NCBI GenBank assembly: GCA_029582165.1
Contig: CM055888.1
Span: 13,088,001 to 13,152,000, forward strand
Reading direction: 5' to 3'
Length of the DNA: 64,000 bases
DNA from: Portulaca oleracea
Lineage: Eukaryota; Streptophyta; Magnoliopsida; Caryophyllales; Portulacaceae
Program-made: the position numbers and the translations under genes
Notes under the pieces: generated by a model
Told to the model about the DNA's origin: nothing
The model's input: the letters and a program-made list of their open reading frames with translations, nothing else
Database searches by the model: none
In this document: positions 1 through 9,156 of the stretch, one piece after another
Layout: each line of letters opens with the position of its first letter
Position numbering within the stretch: the first letter of the stretch is position 1

Positions 1-705
1 TCATAACACAATATTAATAAAAAATAATACAATTAATCACTAATAATTATCAAATTAACACATAATTAACTATAATATTCATAATAACAATAGTAATAAT
101 TTTCATATTTAATAATAACAATATTAACTTTAATAAATATAATTTTTAATTTTTATTTATTATTTAACAATAATCTAATAACAATTATTAACAATAATAA
201 TAATAATATTAATAGCAATTATTATCAATAACAATATTAATAAAAATAACAATAACAATATTAATAAACATAACAATAACAATATTAATAAATATAACAA
301 TAATAACAATTAATATTAATAAATAAAACAAAAAAATGAAAAAATTAAATCGCACATTGCCGCGGCAGTCGATCTGAATACGGCGCGGCGCGCAGCGCTG
401 TCGTATGCTCGTTCATGCCGTCACCTTTTTTTTATTTTTTTTTTGGTTTTTTCGTTCAAAATTAAAATTTACATAACATAAAACCATAAAATCAAACACA
501 AATTCGAAACATACCTCAAATTCGTAGATTGAATCCCGGTATGAGGGTGGTTAGTGGTGGGTGATGGTTGAGAGCGTTTTTTAGAGAGATAAACTAGAGA
601 GATAGTGGAGAGTGAAGTTATGAGGTTCAAGGGCGTGGGTTGGAAATATTATGCGAAAGGTGGGCGACAATAGTAAAAAGGTGGGCGATGAAAAGCAAGC
701 GGGTT
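1..705. mobile_element. End of a Mutator-like element (MULE A), running off the window's left edge
   Basis: About 345 bp of AAT/ATT-rich sequence is followed by a GC-rich block (351-420), then about 200 bp (500-705) that is the reverse complement of the terminal sequence at 3812-4013. Both copies share the motifs TTGTCGCCCAC, CTCTAGTTTATCTCTCT and CACTCTCCAC. Both end inwards at a splice-donor-like GT (GAGGTATG here, CTTGTAAG in the other). The likely outer terminus is ...AGCGGGTT at about 705, so the element lies to the left. The internal order (terminus, donor, GC block, ATT-rich arm) mirrors the right-hand MULE. No transposase is visible in the part present here. Confidence 0.6.
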
Positions 706-2079
706 AAAATATCTACCTACTAAGGTCCTTTAAAGTTAAATTCTAAAAGGAATCTTCAATACTTATTTCAAAATTTATAGTAAATTTATAAATACTATTG
801 TGAAGTTTAATGATTCATTTAAATTTATCGATTTATTACAAAATTGATTGCATGTAAATTTTGATATATATACTACAATATATGATATAATTTCTGAATG
901 ACATAAAATAAAGGTAATATTAAATTTTAATTTAAATTCAACTCAAATAATTTTTTTCCGAGTCTAATAAATTAAATATAAAATATACTAAAAAATTAAA
1001 AATTATTTTAAAACTAAAATCCAAATAAAATAATAATAACAATATAAAGGTGAATAAATAAATAAATAAGGAAAAAACTACAAGTAATAAATAAATGAAT
1101 GCTAACAAGGTATAAAGAGGGTTGGTACATATGCTAAAACTTACCAAGTTTGTTGTGTAATGTGCAAAAAAAAAAAAAAAATCAATCACAGCACAACACT
1201 CGTAAAACGAGGCAAATGCCACTTCTACTTGTTAATGATTCCCAACGAAGCAGGAGAAATAGAGGAGTCATATTGGGTTCCATCATTTCCACCCTTGTAA
1301 TTTTGAGATTTTCCAAGTCAAAATGTAAAGGTAGTGGAGGATCCATTAAGTGGACCTTTTTTTTTTGTTTTCCTTTATTTTTGGTGGTCGTGGGCTGATA
1401 ATTTGGGAGAATGATACATTGGCCCAGTGGGCCAGTGACCCACCCCAGGTGACAGCCATGTGGCAGATGAGCTGTACAATTGACGTGGCTTATGCAAGTT
1501 TCCAGGAACGGTTAATTTCATTTTCATTAATTAATAACTATATACCCAAGTTCCAGTAAGCAGTAAATGAACTAAGAGAAAGCATTTAAAAGCCCCAATT
1601 TCAATGCGACTCCAAATATCAAAATTAAAAACTAAAATAAGAATTTTAATTTTCATAATCTAAAACCTAATTTCCAGTTGTTGTCTGCTCACTTCAAGCG
1701 TCCGCTTCTTCCTCTTCTTATACTCGATCAAAATCCCGATTTTTCAATCCATCTGGTCTTGATCCACTTGATCTTCAATTGATTAGTTTGACAAACAAGT
1801 AACAGAGAGAAAGTGACATGGAATGGTGGAGGGATGATGATGGCGGTTCTAATCGCAATGGCTGCAAAATACGAGTAGACGGCTAAAATCTTGCAACTCT
1901 AGTCAGTAAAAGTAGTCATCCTAATTTCATGTCTTACTTCCTTCCTTCCTTCCTCCGAACAAATTAAAGGAAAAAACAATAACAAACTACACCACCCAAG
2001 GCCAAGGCCAAAATCACTGGTGGAGTCAGCTTCATCAACAAGGCTAAGCACTGAAATTGGGACTTGAGAATCAGAGAGA
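706..2079. other. Intergenic DNA and upstream region of the Rab fragment
   Basis: No gene is supported. The stretch 710-1150 is AT-rich. The stretch 1390-1560 has gene-upstream character, with paired TGGGCC/GGCCCA boxes near 1420-1435 that resemble TCP 'site II' promoter motifs. The stretch 1680-2079 is pyrimidine-rich and ends in a leader-like sequence just before the Rab start codon. This suggests that the promoter and 5' UTR of the Rab gene came along with exon 1. Functional status is inferred only. Confidence 0.35.
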
Positions 2080-2308
2080 TGGAGGGGTATAAAGCAGATG
2101 ACGAGTACGACTATCTGTTCAAGCTGGTGCTTATTGGGGATTCCGGTGTGGGCAAGTCCAATTTGCTCTCCAAGTTTACCAAGAACGAGTTCAATTTGGA
2201 GTCTAAGTCCACTATTGGTGTCGAGTTTGCTACTCGTAGCCTCAACATCGATGCCAAGGTCATCAAAGCTCATATTTGGGACACACTGGGCAGGAAATGG
2301 TGGTTCTG
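2080..2308 (+). pseudogene. RABA-type Rab GTPase, first-exon fragment
   Basis: The reading frame from ATG 2080 encodes an acidic N-terminus ([17 protein letters not shown]), the P-loop [11 protein letters not shown] and the switch I/effector segment [12 protein letters not shown], which is diagnostic of the plant RABA (Rab11-like) family that acts in trans-Golgi/recycling-endosome traffic. It runs to IWDT. The next residues should be AGQE (switch II). A single G appears missing in the codons after IWDT (near 2286), so the frame shifts to LGRKWWF and stops. In RABA genes the first exon ends at about this point, but no second exon (RYRAITSAYYRG, NKADL, SAL motifs, C-terminal prenylation cysteines) occurs downstream. 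A palindromic element begins 130 bp later. I read this as a truncated exon-1 relic, either left by transposon insertion or captured between MULEs. The family is clear; the exact RABA subclass is not. Confidence 0.8.
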
Positions 2309-2433
2309 ACATTTTTTGTGAACCCAACAGAGATGAGAATGAGAGAGAGACAAAGGACGAGTTAGAGAGAGAGAAGTGAAATAATAAAAAATGAAGTTGG
2401 GGTACTCATTTATTTCACACGACCCATATCCTC

Positions 2434-3812
2434 ATTTTTTTTATTTTGTATACTTAGATATTTTCTCTTTTTCTTTTATTCAGTTGATATTTCTTTATTG
2501 GCCAGATGATATGCACATGGATTGTAGACTATATGGTGACCTTTTAATCTCAGCCATTCATTCTTCTTTTAATGACTAAGATGTATCCATGTTTAGTTGA
2601 AAATAAAGATATGTGTATGTACTTTTAAATAAGTACTACAAATTGAAAATAACTATATTCTAATAATCTCAATTTTTAATAATTGGACGAATCTGAATTT
2701 TATTTTTTTACACTAATAGTCTCAAGAAAATAAAGTTATTTTTTTATCAAATTTACCTTCATATTTTTACTTTGGGTTTTTTAAAAAAATTTCCAATTTT
2801 TTCAGAAAGTTAATATAGATCTTGGGGAAATCATAAATATTATTAAGGAATAATAAAAAGGGCAAATCATAAAAATCATTAAAACAATAAAAACATTGGG
2901 ATAAAGTTTGTAAAATCCAACTACTCATAGAAATAGGGTTGGCAGTCAGATCCGAATCCGAAGCGAATTCGATTCGTCCGAAGCAAAAATTCCGAATCGG
3001 AATTCGACTAACAAAATCCGACTTCGAATCCGATTAAAAAAATTCGACTCCAATTATAATTGGGGCGGGTATGGAGGTGACCATCTTCGATCCGATTAAG
3101 TCTGATTATAGTAATTAATATATATTAATTACTATAATCGGACTTAATCAGATCGGAGGTGGTCACCTCCATACCCACCCCAATTATAATCGGAGTCAAA
3201 AAAAAAATTTTATCGGATTCGGAGTTGGATTTTTTTAGTCGAATTCCGATTGAGAGTTTTTGCTTCGGAGCGAATCGAATTCGCTTCGGATTCGGATTTG
3301 ACTGCCAACCCTATTTCTATGAGTAGTTGGACTTTACAAACTTTGTCCCAATTTTTTTTATTTTTTTAATGATTTTCATGTTTTGCGCTTTTTATTATTC
3401 CTTAATAATATTTATGATTTCCCCAAGATCTTTATTAACTTTCTTAAAAAATTGGAAATTTTTAAAAAAAACCCCAAGTAAAAATATGGAGGTAAATTTG
3501 ATAAAAATATAACTTTATTTTCTTGAGACCATTAGCATAAAAAAATAAAATTCAAGTTCGTCCAATTATTAAAAATTGAGATTATTAGAATATAGTAATT
3601 TTCAATTTGTAGTACTTATTTAAAAGTACATGCACATATATTTATTTTCAACTAAACATGGATACATCTCAGTCATTAAAAGAAGAATGAATGTCTAAGA
3701 TTAAAAGGTTACCATATAATCTACAATCCATGTGTATATCATCTGGCCAATCAAGAAATACCAATTGAATAAAAGAAAAAGAGAAAATATCTAAGTATAC
3801 AAAATTAAAAAA
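2434..3812. repeat. 1.38-kb foldback palindrome with about 690-bp arms
   Basis: Two arms (2434-3121 and 3122-3812) are reverse complements of each other with only scattered mismatches and a few indels. They meet with no spacer at the perfect palindrome AGTAATTAATATATATTAAT (3110 onward). Matching landmarks: TATACTTAGATA 2449-2460 with TATCTAAGTATA 3788-3799; GTATCCATGTTTAGTTG near 2583 with CAACTAAACATGGATAC near 3650; AGGGTTGGCAGTC near 2936 with GACTGCCAACCCT near 3300. No credible coding sequence is present. It could be a foldback transposon or the product of an inverted duplication. If transcribed it would form a very long hairpin RNA. Confidence 0.9.
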
Positions 3813-4815
3813 ACCCGCTTACTATTTGTCGCCCACTATTTTACTATTGTCGCCTACCTTTTCATTATAATTTCCAGTTACGCTCTTCACCCTCATAATC
3901 TCACTCTCCACCTTCTCTCTAGTTTATCTCTCTAAGAAACGTTCTCAACCAACGACGACGAGGGACGCTACCACATCTACATCTTCCCGGGGATCGAAAT
4001 CGACGAAATTCTTGTAAGTTTTATGTGTTTATAATTGTTAAATTTGAATTTGAAATTTGAAAAAAAAAACCCAGAATCGCAGAATTTGCCGGAGAAATGG
4101 ACGGTGCCGTGCGCCTGAGCTGGCAAACCGCGACCGGCTTGCCGCGTGTCGATTTCGGCAAATTGCAGCAGATTTGCCGCATGCCGACCTCGGCAATGCT
4201 GCGGCCTGTGCCGAGATCGGCGTGCGGCAAGCCAGCGGCGGTTTGCCGGCCCAGACGCGCGACTCTTGGTCGTGGTTTGCTGGCTTCCTTACGCGGCAAA
4301 TAGCGGTGGCTTTCCGGCGACTTGACACAGCAGTCAGCCGCGGTTTGCTGCGTGGGTCGTGCGGCACCGACGACGAAATTTTTTTAAAAAAATTAATTAG
4401 GTACTTATGATAATATTATTAATAATAAAGTAATAATTATAATATTGTAAAAGATGAATATTTAATATAATTGTAATTTTGTTGTCAATAATGTTATAAA
4501 AATTATATATTATATTTAAAAATGAATGTTATTATTATTAGTGTGATTGTTATTATTATTATTTAATTTAGTTGTAATTGTTATTATGTTAATTATCACT
4601 GTAAATATTAATATTGTTATTAATATTATTGTTAATATAATTGTTATTATTGTTGTTAATGTATTTTATTAATTAGGTATTTATGATAATATTAGTAATA
4701 ATAATGTTAATAATTATAATATTGTAAAAGATGAATATTTATATAATTGTAATAATGTTAATTATCACTGTAAATGAATTTTATTAATTAGGTATTTATG
4801 ATAATATTATTAATT

Positions 4816-4866
4816 AGGGTTTTGGGTAATTTAGGGTATAGGGTTTTTATGGCTTAGGGTTTAGTG
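4816..4866 (+). repeat. Degenerate telomere-like TTTAGGG motifs in the MULE left arm
   Basis: Several separated TTAGGGTTT-like words occur within 50 bp. A more regular complement (CCCTAAACCCTAAA-type) sits in the right arm at about 6463-6487 and 6643-6660. These are short interstitial tracts inside the transposon arms, not a chromosome end. Confidence 0.7.
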
Positions 4867-4978
4867 TTTTTTGCTAGTTTATAAATCATATTATTATTGT
4901 AACTATGAACGATGAATTTCCTTATAAACAGTTGTGTATAGTTAAATATTTATTTTATTATTATGCAGATGATCTAAA

Positions 4979-5080
4979 ATGGCAAGTAGGGGCAAGACTT
5001 CCGGGTTTCTAGATAGGTCGAACCAGCTTCCGTCTGGTTGGAGGGGGGTGAAACTGGGAACCCGCACCGATGTAATGTGA
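4979..5080 (+). pseudogene. Short plus-strand exon of a second MULE gene (33 codons)
   Basis: An acceptor-like TTATGCAG ends at 4968 and is followed by ATG 4979. The 33-codon frame begins MASRGKTSGFLDRS and ends at TGA 5078-5080. A GTAAGT donor at 4014, at the inner edge of the terminal repeat, would pair with this acceptor across a 955-bp intron. The minus-strand transposase uses the same kind of architecture (leader exon, AT-rich intron, main exon). No family is recognised. It may be the remnant of a second transcription unit truncated by deletion, or a chance frame. Nothing shows that it is expressed. Confidence 0.3.
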
Positions 5081-5156
5081 CTGCGTCAGTACGACGTGCT
5101 GGCCGAGGTACTGGAGCACCTGTTGATGCGGTTTGCCAGCCGGAGGACACGCACAG

Positions 5157-6299
5157 TCAGACCACGCAAGGCTTCAATGACCACATCAATGAACATATTG
5201 ACCATAGTCTTGGCATAAATAATGGGGTTCTAGAAATTATGTTTGAAATGTAGCCCACAACCATTCTTCTTCCCCTAGTAAGTGTGTTGACTCTATTCTC
5301 CACATCTTTCCCAATATGCCATATGCACAAAAGGTGAGGCACACATGGGAAAACTCTGGCAATAGCTCCACTCAACCCATAATCCTTGTCCGTCACAAAC
5401 ACACCCGGAGTAATATCGGGACCCAACAACTCATGCAACTTTCAAACTAACCACTCATAGAAATCCATCTTCTCGTCCCGCATGAACGAGTAAGCAACCT
5501 GGAAGTTTTGGTTAGTTGGTGTCACGCCTATCAGCTCGCATAAGGGTCACTTCGCCTTGTTTGTGTTATAGGTACTGTCGATGAGAATTACATTCGCGTA
5601 CGTACGAAGCAACTTCAACGAGTACGGGTGACATAAAAAGAGCTGACGAAGATTGCCATCATCATCAAAGTTTGTATAGGAGACATACCCGCCAGCTTTC
5701 GCCAAGTGGAGACAATGTTGGGAAGTTGTCCTCCCATCCATACCCTTGGCGCGCATCTTTGCCCCCTCGTTGTATATTTGTCTCACGTTTGAATTACAAT
5801 CAGGGAACTTTATCTTCAGCGATGTCTGTATCGTGGCCGGCGTGCACCCCGTGTCGGTCATTTCACGCACATGTTGTTTCATCTCAGAGTTCAATGGGTG
5901 TCCATGACGATGTCCTTCCTCATACACGATGAATACATGGTTGTGCTTCCCCCAGTCTCCATCGCAAACACGAACTCGCCATTCCATTTCATTACGAGTC
6001 CACACTACAATGACAAATTTACAATCGCACGCCTTCGTCGACGTCGATCGACGAGTCGCTGCTGCATCAAGATCAGTCATTTTCCCGTAGTATTTTCCAT
6101 ACCTAAAACACTTCAATTAACACTTGAGCGGACTGTCTAAATCTTTTCTCTTGTATGCAGACCTTACAAACCTAAAGCCAATGCCCCGAGCTATTTCGTT
6201 GGCCCACTCAAGCACTGCTTCTATATTTTTAAACACATCTTATGTCGCAAAAAACGGTGAATAATCAACACCGTCTCCGCCAAACTCCTCTAACTCAAC
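5157..6299 (-). pseudogene. FAR1/MULE-type transposase, main exon, broken
   Basis: Read from 6299 leftwards after an acceptor-like TGCAG (6304-6300). First comes an N-terminal segment with EAVLEWANEIARG. Then comes a FAR1-like zinc-binding domain with KACDCKF and KHNHVF, then NSEMKQHVREMTDTG and a linker. The MULE catalytic core follows, with the first acidic motif LIDSTYNTN (near 5555-5585) and the second FVTDKDYGL (near 5375-5400), then CVPHLLCIWHIGKD. Transposases of this family also need a third acidic residue further on; here the similarity fades after about 5250. At least three in-frame stops interrupt it: just before DVFKN near 6240, after NTNKAK near 5547, and before KLHELLGPD near 5439. 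It cannot make a working enzyme. The family assignment is firm. Confidence 0.85.
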
Positions 6300-6462
6300 C
6301 TGCAGAACAATGTGACATTCATTAATTACCCCAATCTTTACCAAATTATACTAAAATAATTAACAACAAAACTACTCACTTAGAATAACAATGACAATAA
6401 CAATAACATTATTAATCATAATAACAATAATATTAATAGCAATAATATTAACAATTACATTC

Positions 6463-6660
6463 ATAAACCTAAACCCTAAACCCTAAACATTATTAATAAT
6501 AATATTAATAATCATAATAATTAACACTTCAAGTAACAATTACAATAAACAATTAGAATAACACTTACAATAACATTAATAATAATAATAACAATAATAT
6601 TAACAATAATAATATTAACAACCACATTCATAATTAACACAATAAACCCTAAACCCTAAA
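6463..6660 (-). repeat. Interstitial telomere-type motifs in the MULE right arm
   Basis: Two tracts of AAACCCTAAACCCTAAA type (6465-6487 and 6644-6660) lie within the AT-rich transposase intron. They are in inverted orientation relative to the motif cluster near 4816-4866. Confidence 0.75.
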
Positions 6661-6952
6661 AAAAATTAATAATAACAACAACAATAAAATTAACAACAAT
6701 AATAACAATAATAATACAATATATAATTTGAAAATAATTAACAATTAAAAAATTAATAATAATAATAACTATAAAATTAATAATATTATTAATAATAATT
6801 ATTATTTTAAAGATAAACACCGCCGTCCCGCCGCGATCCACATGCGGCAAGCCGGCGGCGGTTTACCGGCAACAGCGTGCGGCACCGGGACTGTTTTCCG
6901 GAAAATTCAAATTTTTAATAAATTTACGAAATTTTTTTTTTTACAAACTAAC

Positions 6953-6991
6953 CTCCTCCCCTTCAGATGATTTGTCACCTTCCCTTGACAT
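6953..6991 (-). other. Probable leader exon of the MULE transposase
   Basis: On the minus strand an ATG at 6991 opens 13 codons (MSREGDKSSEGEE) and is followed directly by the donor GTTAGT (6952 downwards). Splicing to the acceptor at 6300 keeps frame and continues VELEEFGGDG. A 653-bp AT-rich intron would hold the GC block and telomere-like motifs. The frame agreement across the join supports the model. Expression is unknown. Confidence 0.5.
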
Positions 6992-7011
6992 TTTAGATTC
7001 AATTTCAAAAA

Positions 7012-7279
7012 TGTAATGCCCCGGCCCCTCCCGAGCCGTGGACATTATTGATAACCGCTTCAAGGATCGCTGACTGGCCCCACAAATCACCACGAGTTTT
7101 TCCACTGCTTGGGAAAACTTCCCAGGAGGTCACCCATCTTTTGACTACTCCCAGCCAAGCAGCTTAAGTGAGGAGTTCCCAACGAATGAGTTATCATAAA
7201 AGAAGGTGTACCTTGATGATATGAGTAGTCATTTCAAACCTCTTAAGCCCCACTTTATCCATATATCCGGGGTGTTACA
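7012..7279 (-). mobile_element. Cassandra-type TRIM LTR carrying 5S rRNA-derived sequence
   Basis: The 268-bp unit runs from TGTAATGCC to GTGTTACA. Its middle (about 7115-7185) matches the complement of plant 5S rRNA (CCCAGGAGGTCACCCATC, then CTCCCAGCCAAGCAGCTTAA), including the internal-promoter portion. LTRs of Cassandra elements are known to embed 5S sequence in just this way. Read on the minus strand it starts TGTAACACCCCGG. The adjacent purine-rich GTGTGGGGA on that strand (7290-7281) looks like a polypurine tract, suggesting a 3' LTR. No second LTR, primer-binding site or 5-bp target duplication was found, so the copy is solo or truncated. Confidence 0.85.
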
Positions 7280-7295
7280 ATCATCCCCACACGTA

Positions 7296-7324
7296 CATAT
7301 ATATGTATGTATGTATGTATATAC

Positions 7325-7397
<73 letters not shown>

Positions 7398-7435
7398 CGC
7401 GTGTGAATGTATATATGTATGTAATGTATGTATGT
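7296..7435. repeat. Compound microsatellite (TATG)n-(TA)n-(CG)n-(TATG)n
   Basis: Interrupted GTAT repeats flank about 60 bp of (TA)n, then GCGCGCGC. All frames reading Tyr-Ile repeats here are artefacts. Confidence 0.95.
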
Positions 7436-8950
7436 ACTCTTTACATCCTTTTCAATATTCCCCGCGCCTTTTCTCACAAGGCATCAAAATGTTTCACCAT
7501 TAGCTTTACAATAACATCAAATATTTCAAAATAATAGCACGTCCCAATGTTTACAACATAAATGGCTCATTAGATGTTATAAAAATAGAGAATTACGCAT
7601 CTATTAAGTCACTCACTCGTACTCATTCATTTTAAGATCAATGACTCAAATTTTACCTAAACTTCAAAACAACTTTAAAATTAACATTGACATTGATTGT
7701 TGAATAGTTAGTAAAAATTAAAAGGGAAATAAATGTATTTATTGTATCAAATGCCCCCATCGATAGAATAATGTTGTCTCTACCTCCTAGGGAGTATAAA
7801 TAGGTGCTCCTATTTATTGTCCCACATGGACAAAATAAAATAACCTATAGCTCTTTATAAGTTAAAGAGTCATATGGGTTTATAAATAAATACTTTATGG
7901 ACTGGGCTAACCTGTGCTTGGGTTACACACGTGCGCGCGGCGTGGGTTGTAGGGTGCTTTTGGCGCTTATTAGGCGCACTTGGCACTTAGCACGTGAGCT
8001 CGGAGCCTTAGGAGCAAACAACTTAATAACATTTATTTTTATTATTATTTTAAACAGTTGAATACAGTTGTACAAAACTAATTATCAACTGTTCATTCTG
8101 TCTAAGAGCATTGAATGCTCCATGCCATCACCCTTATCCTTATCCAGACAGAGAAGTTCATCAGGGGGGATGGATTATATATATGTCAATCCAGGAAGCT
8201 TTGTTGTATCATGGAGACATGAATTTGCATAAGGGGCAAATCTTGTCTTAAAGATAGTGATCCGATCACGCCTCAAAGTAGCAATCCATCTCTGAATTTC
8301 TAACATTGATGTGAAATAAAATGACGACATTTGCATGCTAGAAGAAAATGAAGCAACATAATTATGAAGTTGAAAGTTGTGAACGAGTTTTAGGAATATA
8401 CCTTGAAGAAGATAAGTTGAAAAAGAGAAAAAAGAGTGTATCAGAGGTTGATGGTTGGCTGACTTTCGATGCGTGCGATGCGTTAACAGTAATGGTCGCC
8501 TGATGGCTAGCTCATATGGCACAAAAGAGGAGGAAGGAACCAAGAGATGGGAAATCATGATTTTGGTTTTTAGAATAGGGAGGCATATTATATATTTATC
8601 TATTTCTAATAATCAACTTATTTATTTAACATTCTTCAAACCCCATAATATAGTAAAATAGTCATACAAGGTAATAAATCAAACAAATTAATTAGGAAAA
8701 TAAAATGTGAACCTTTAAGCTACACATAAATCAAATATATAAATCTTTGTGAATCTTATCTTCCTCTATATATTCAAATAAGACACAATATAACATCTTT
8801 GTTCTTCAAAACCTATTAATTAAAGACAATATTAAAATAAGTTAAGTTGAAATTTATGCAAGTTGTACACGCTAGAAAGGCATAATTTAGATGGTGGTGC
8901 GGTAGTTAATATCTACCTGAAAATATCTTAAGAAAAGAAGGGGAAAAAGT
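7436..8950. other. Intergenic DNA, unclassified repeats
   Basis: No gene is supported. The stretch 7770-7990 has LTR- or promoter-like features: a TATA-like AGTATAAATAGG near 7795, then TGTCCCACATGG and a GTGCGCGCGG-rich stretch. No terminal repeats were found for it. The stretch 8090-8560 is moderately GC and contains minus-strand frames with no recognisable domain. Confidence 0.3.
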
Positions 8951-8959
8951 AAAAATTGT

Positions 8960-9156
8960 GATCTATATAGTGGCGTCGGAGTTGTTATCCCGAAGTTAGG
9001 TAAGTTTCATGTTTGGAGGGTGATAAGATCCGTAAATAACCAAAATTTAGCATCATAACTTCGGCGATAGCAACACAGATACCACTATAACATCCATTTA
9101 TATCTTATCAAGGAGAAAAAGAAGGGAAAACTACAAGGGGTGTTTTTCTAGTAGTG
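8960..9156. mobile_element. End of a CACTA (En/Spm-like) transposon
   Basis: The sequence ends in TTTTTCTAGTAGTG (9143-9156), whose complement CACTACTAGAAAAA is a classic CACTA terminal repeat. Upstream are sub-terminal inverted motifs: TATAGTGGCGTCGGAG near 8968 against a complementary stretch near 9062-9095, both containing CCGAAGTTA or its relative. No matching left end was found, so only one terminus remains. Confidence 0.55.

Larger units (their letters stand above)
3812..7000. mobile_element. Mutator-like element (MULE B), decayed
   Basis: The left terminal region 3812-4013 matches MULE A in inverted orientation and ends in a GTAAGT donor at 4014. Inside are a GC-rich block of CGGCAAG/TTGCCG-type repeats (4083-4370), an ATT-rich arm (4400-4850), a central coding part (4979-6299), a second ATT-rich arm (6360-6810) and a second GC-rich block (6820-6900). 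The layout is therefore roughly mirror-symmetrical. The central part encodes a FAR1-type MULE transposase on the minus strand. No right-hand copy of the 3812 terminus was found, and a Cassandra LTR starts at 7012. The right end is therefore lost, diverged or replaced, and the boundary near 7000 is approximate. Confidence 0.65.

Noticed and set aside
4021..4410. Open frames on both strands over the GC-rich block
   Set aside because: Low stop frequency is due to GC-rich repeats inside a transposon intron; no domain, no splice support.
4816..6660. A telomere or chromosome end
   Set aside because: Only a few short degenerate TTTAGGG units inside transposon arms with sequence continuing both sides.
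7115..7185. A possible 5S rRNA gene
   Set aside because: Only part of 5S is present, diverged, and enclosed by TG...CA LTR ends; better explained as a Cassandra LTR.
7229..7534. Several overlapping frames encoding Tyr-Ile repeats
   Set aside because: They are translations of the (TA)n microsatellite.
8175..8558. 127-codon minus-strand frame
   Set aside because: No recognisable domain, no splice or leader support, overlaps an unrelated plus-strand frame.
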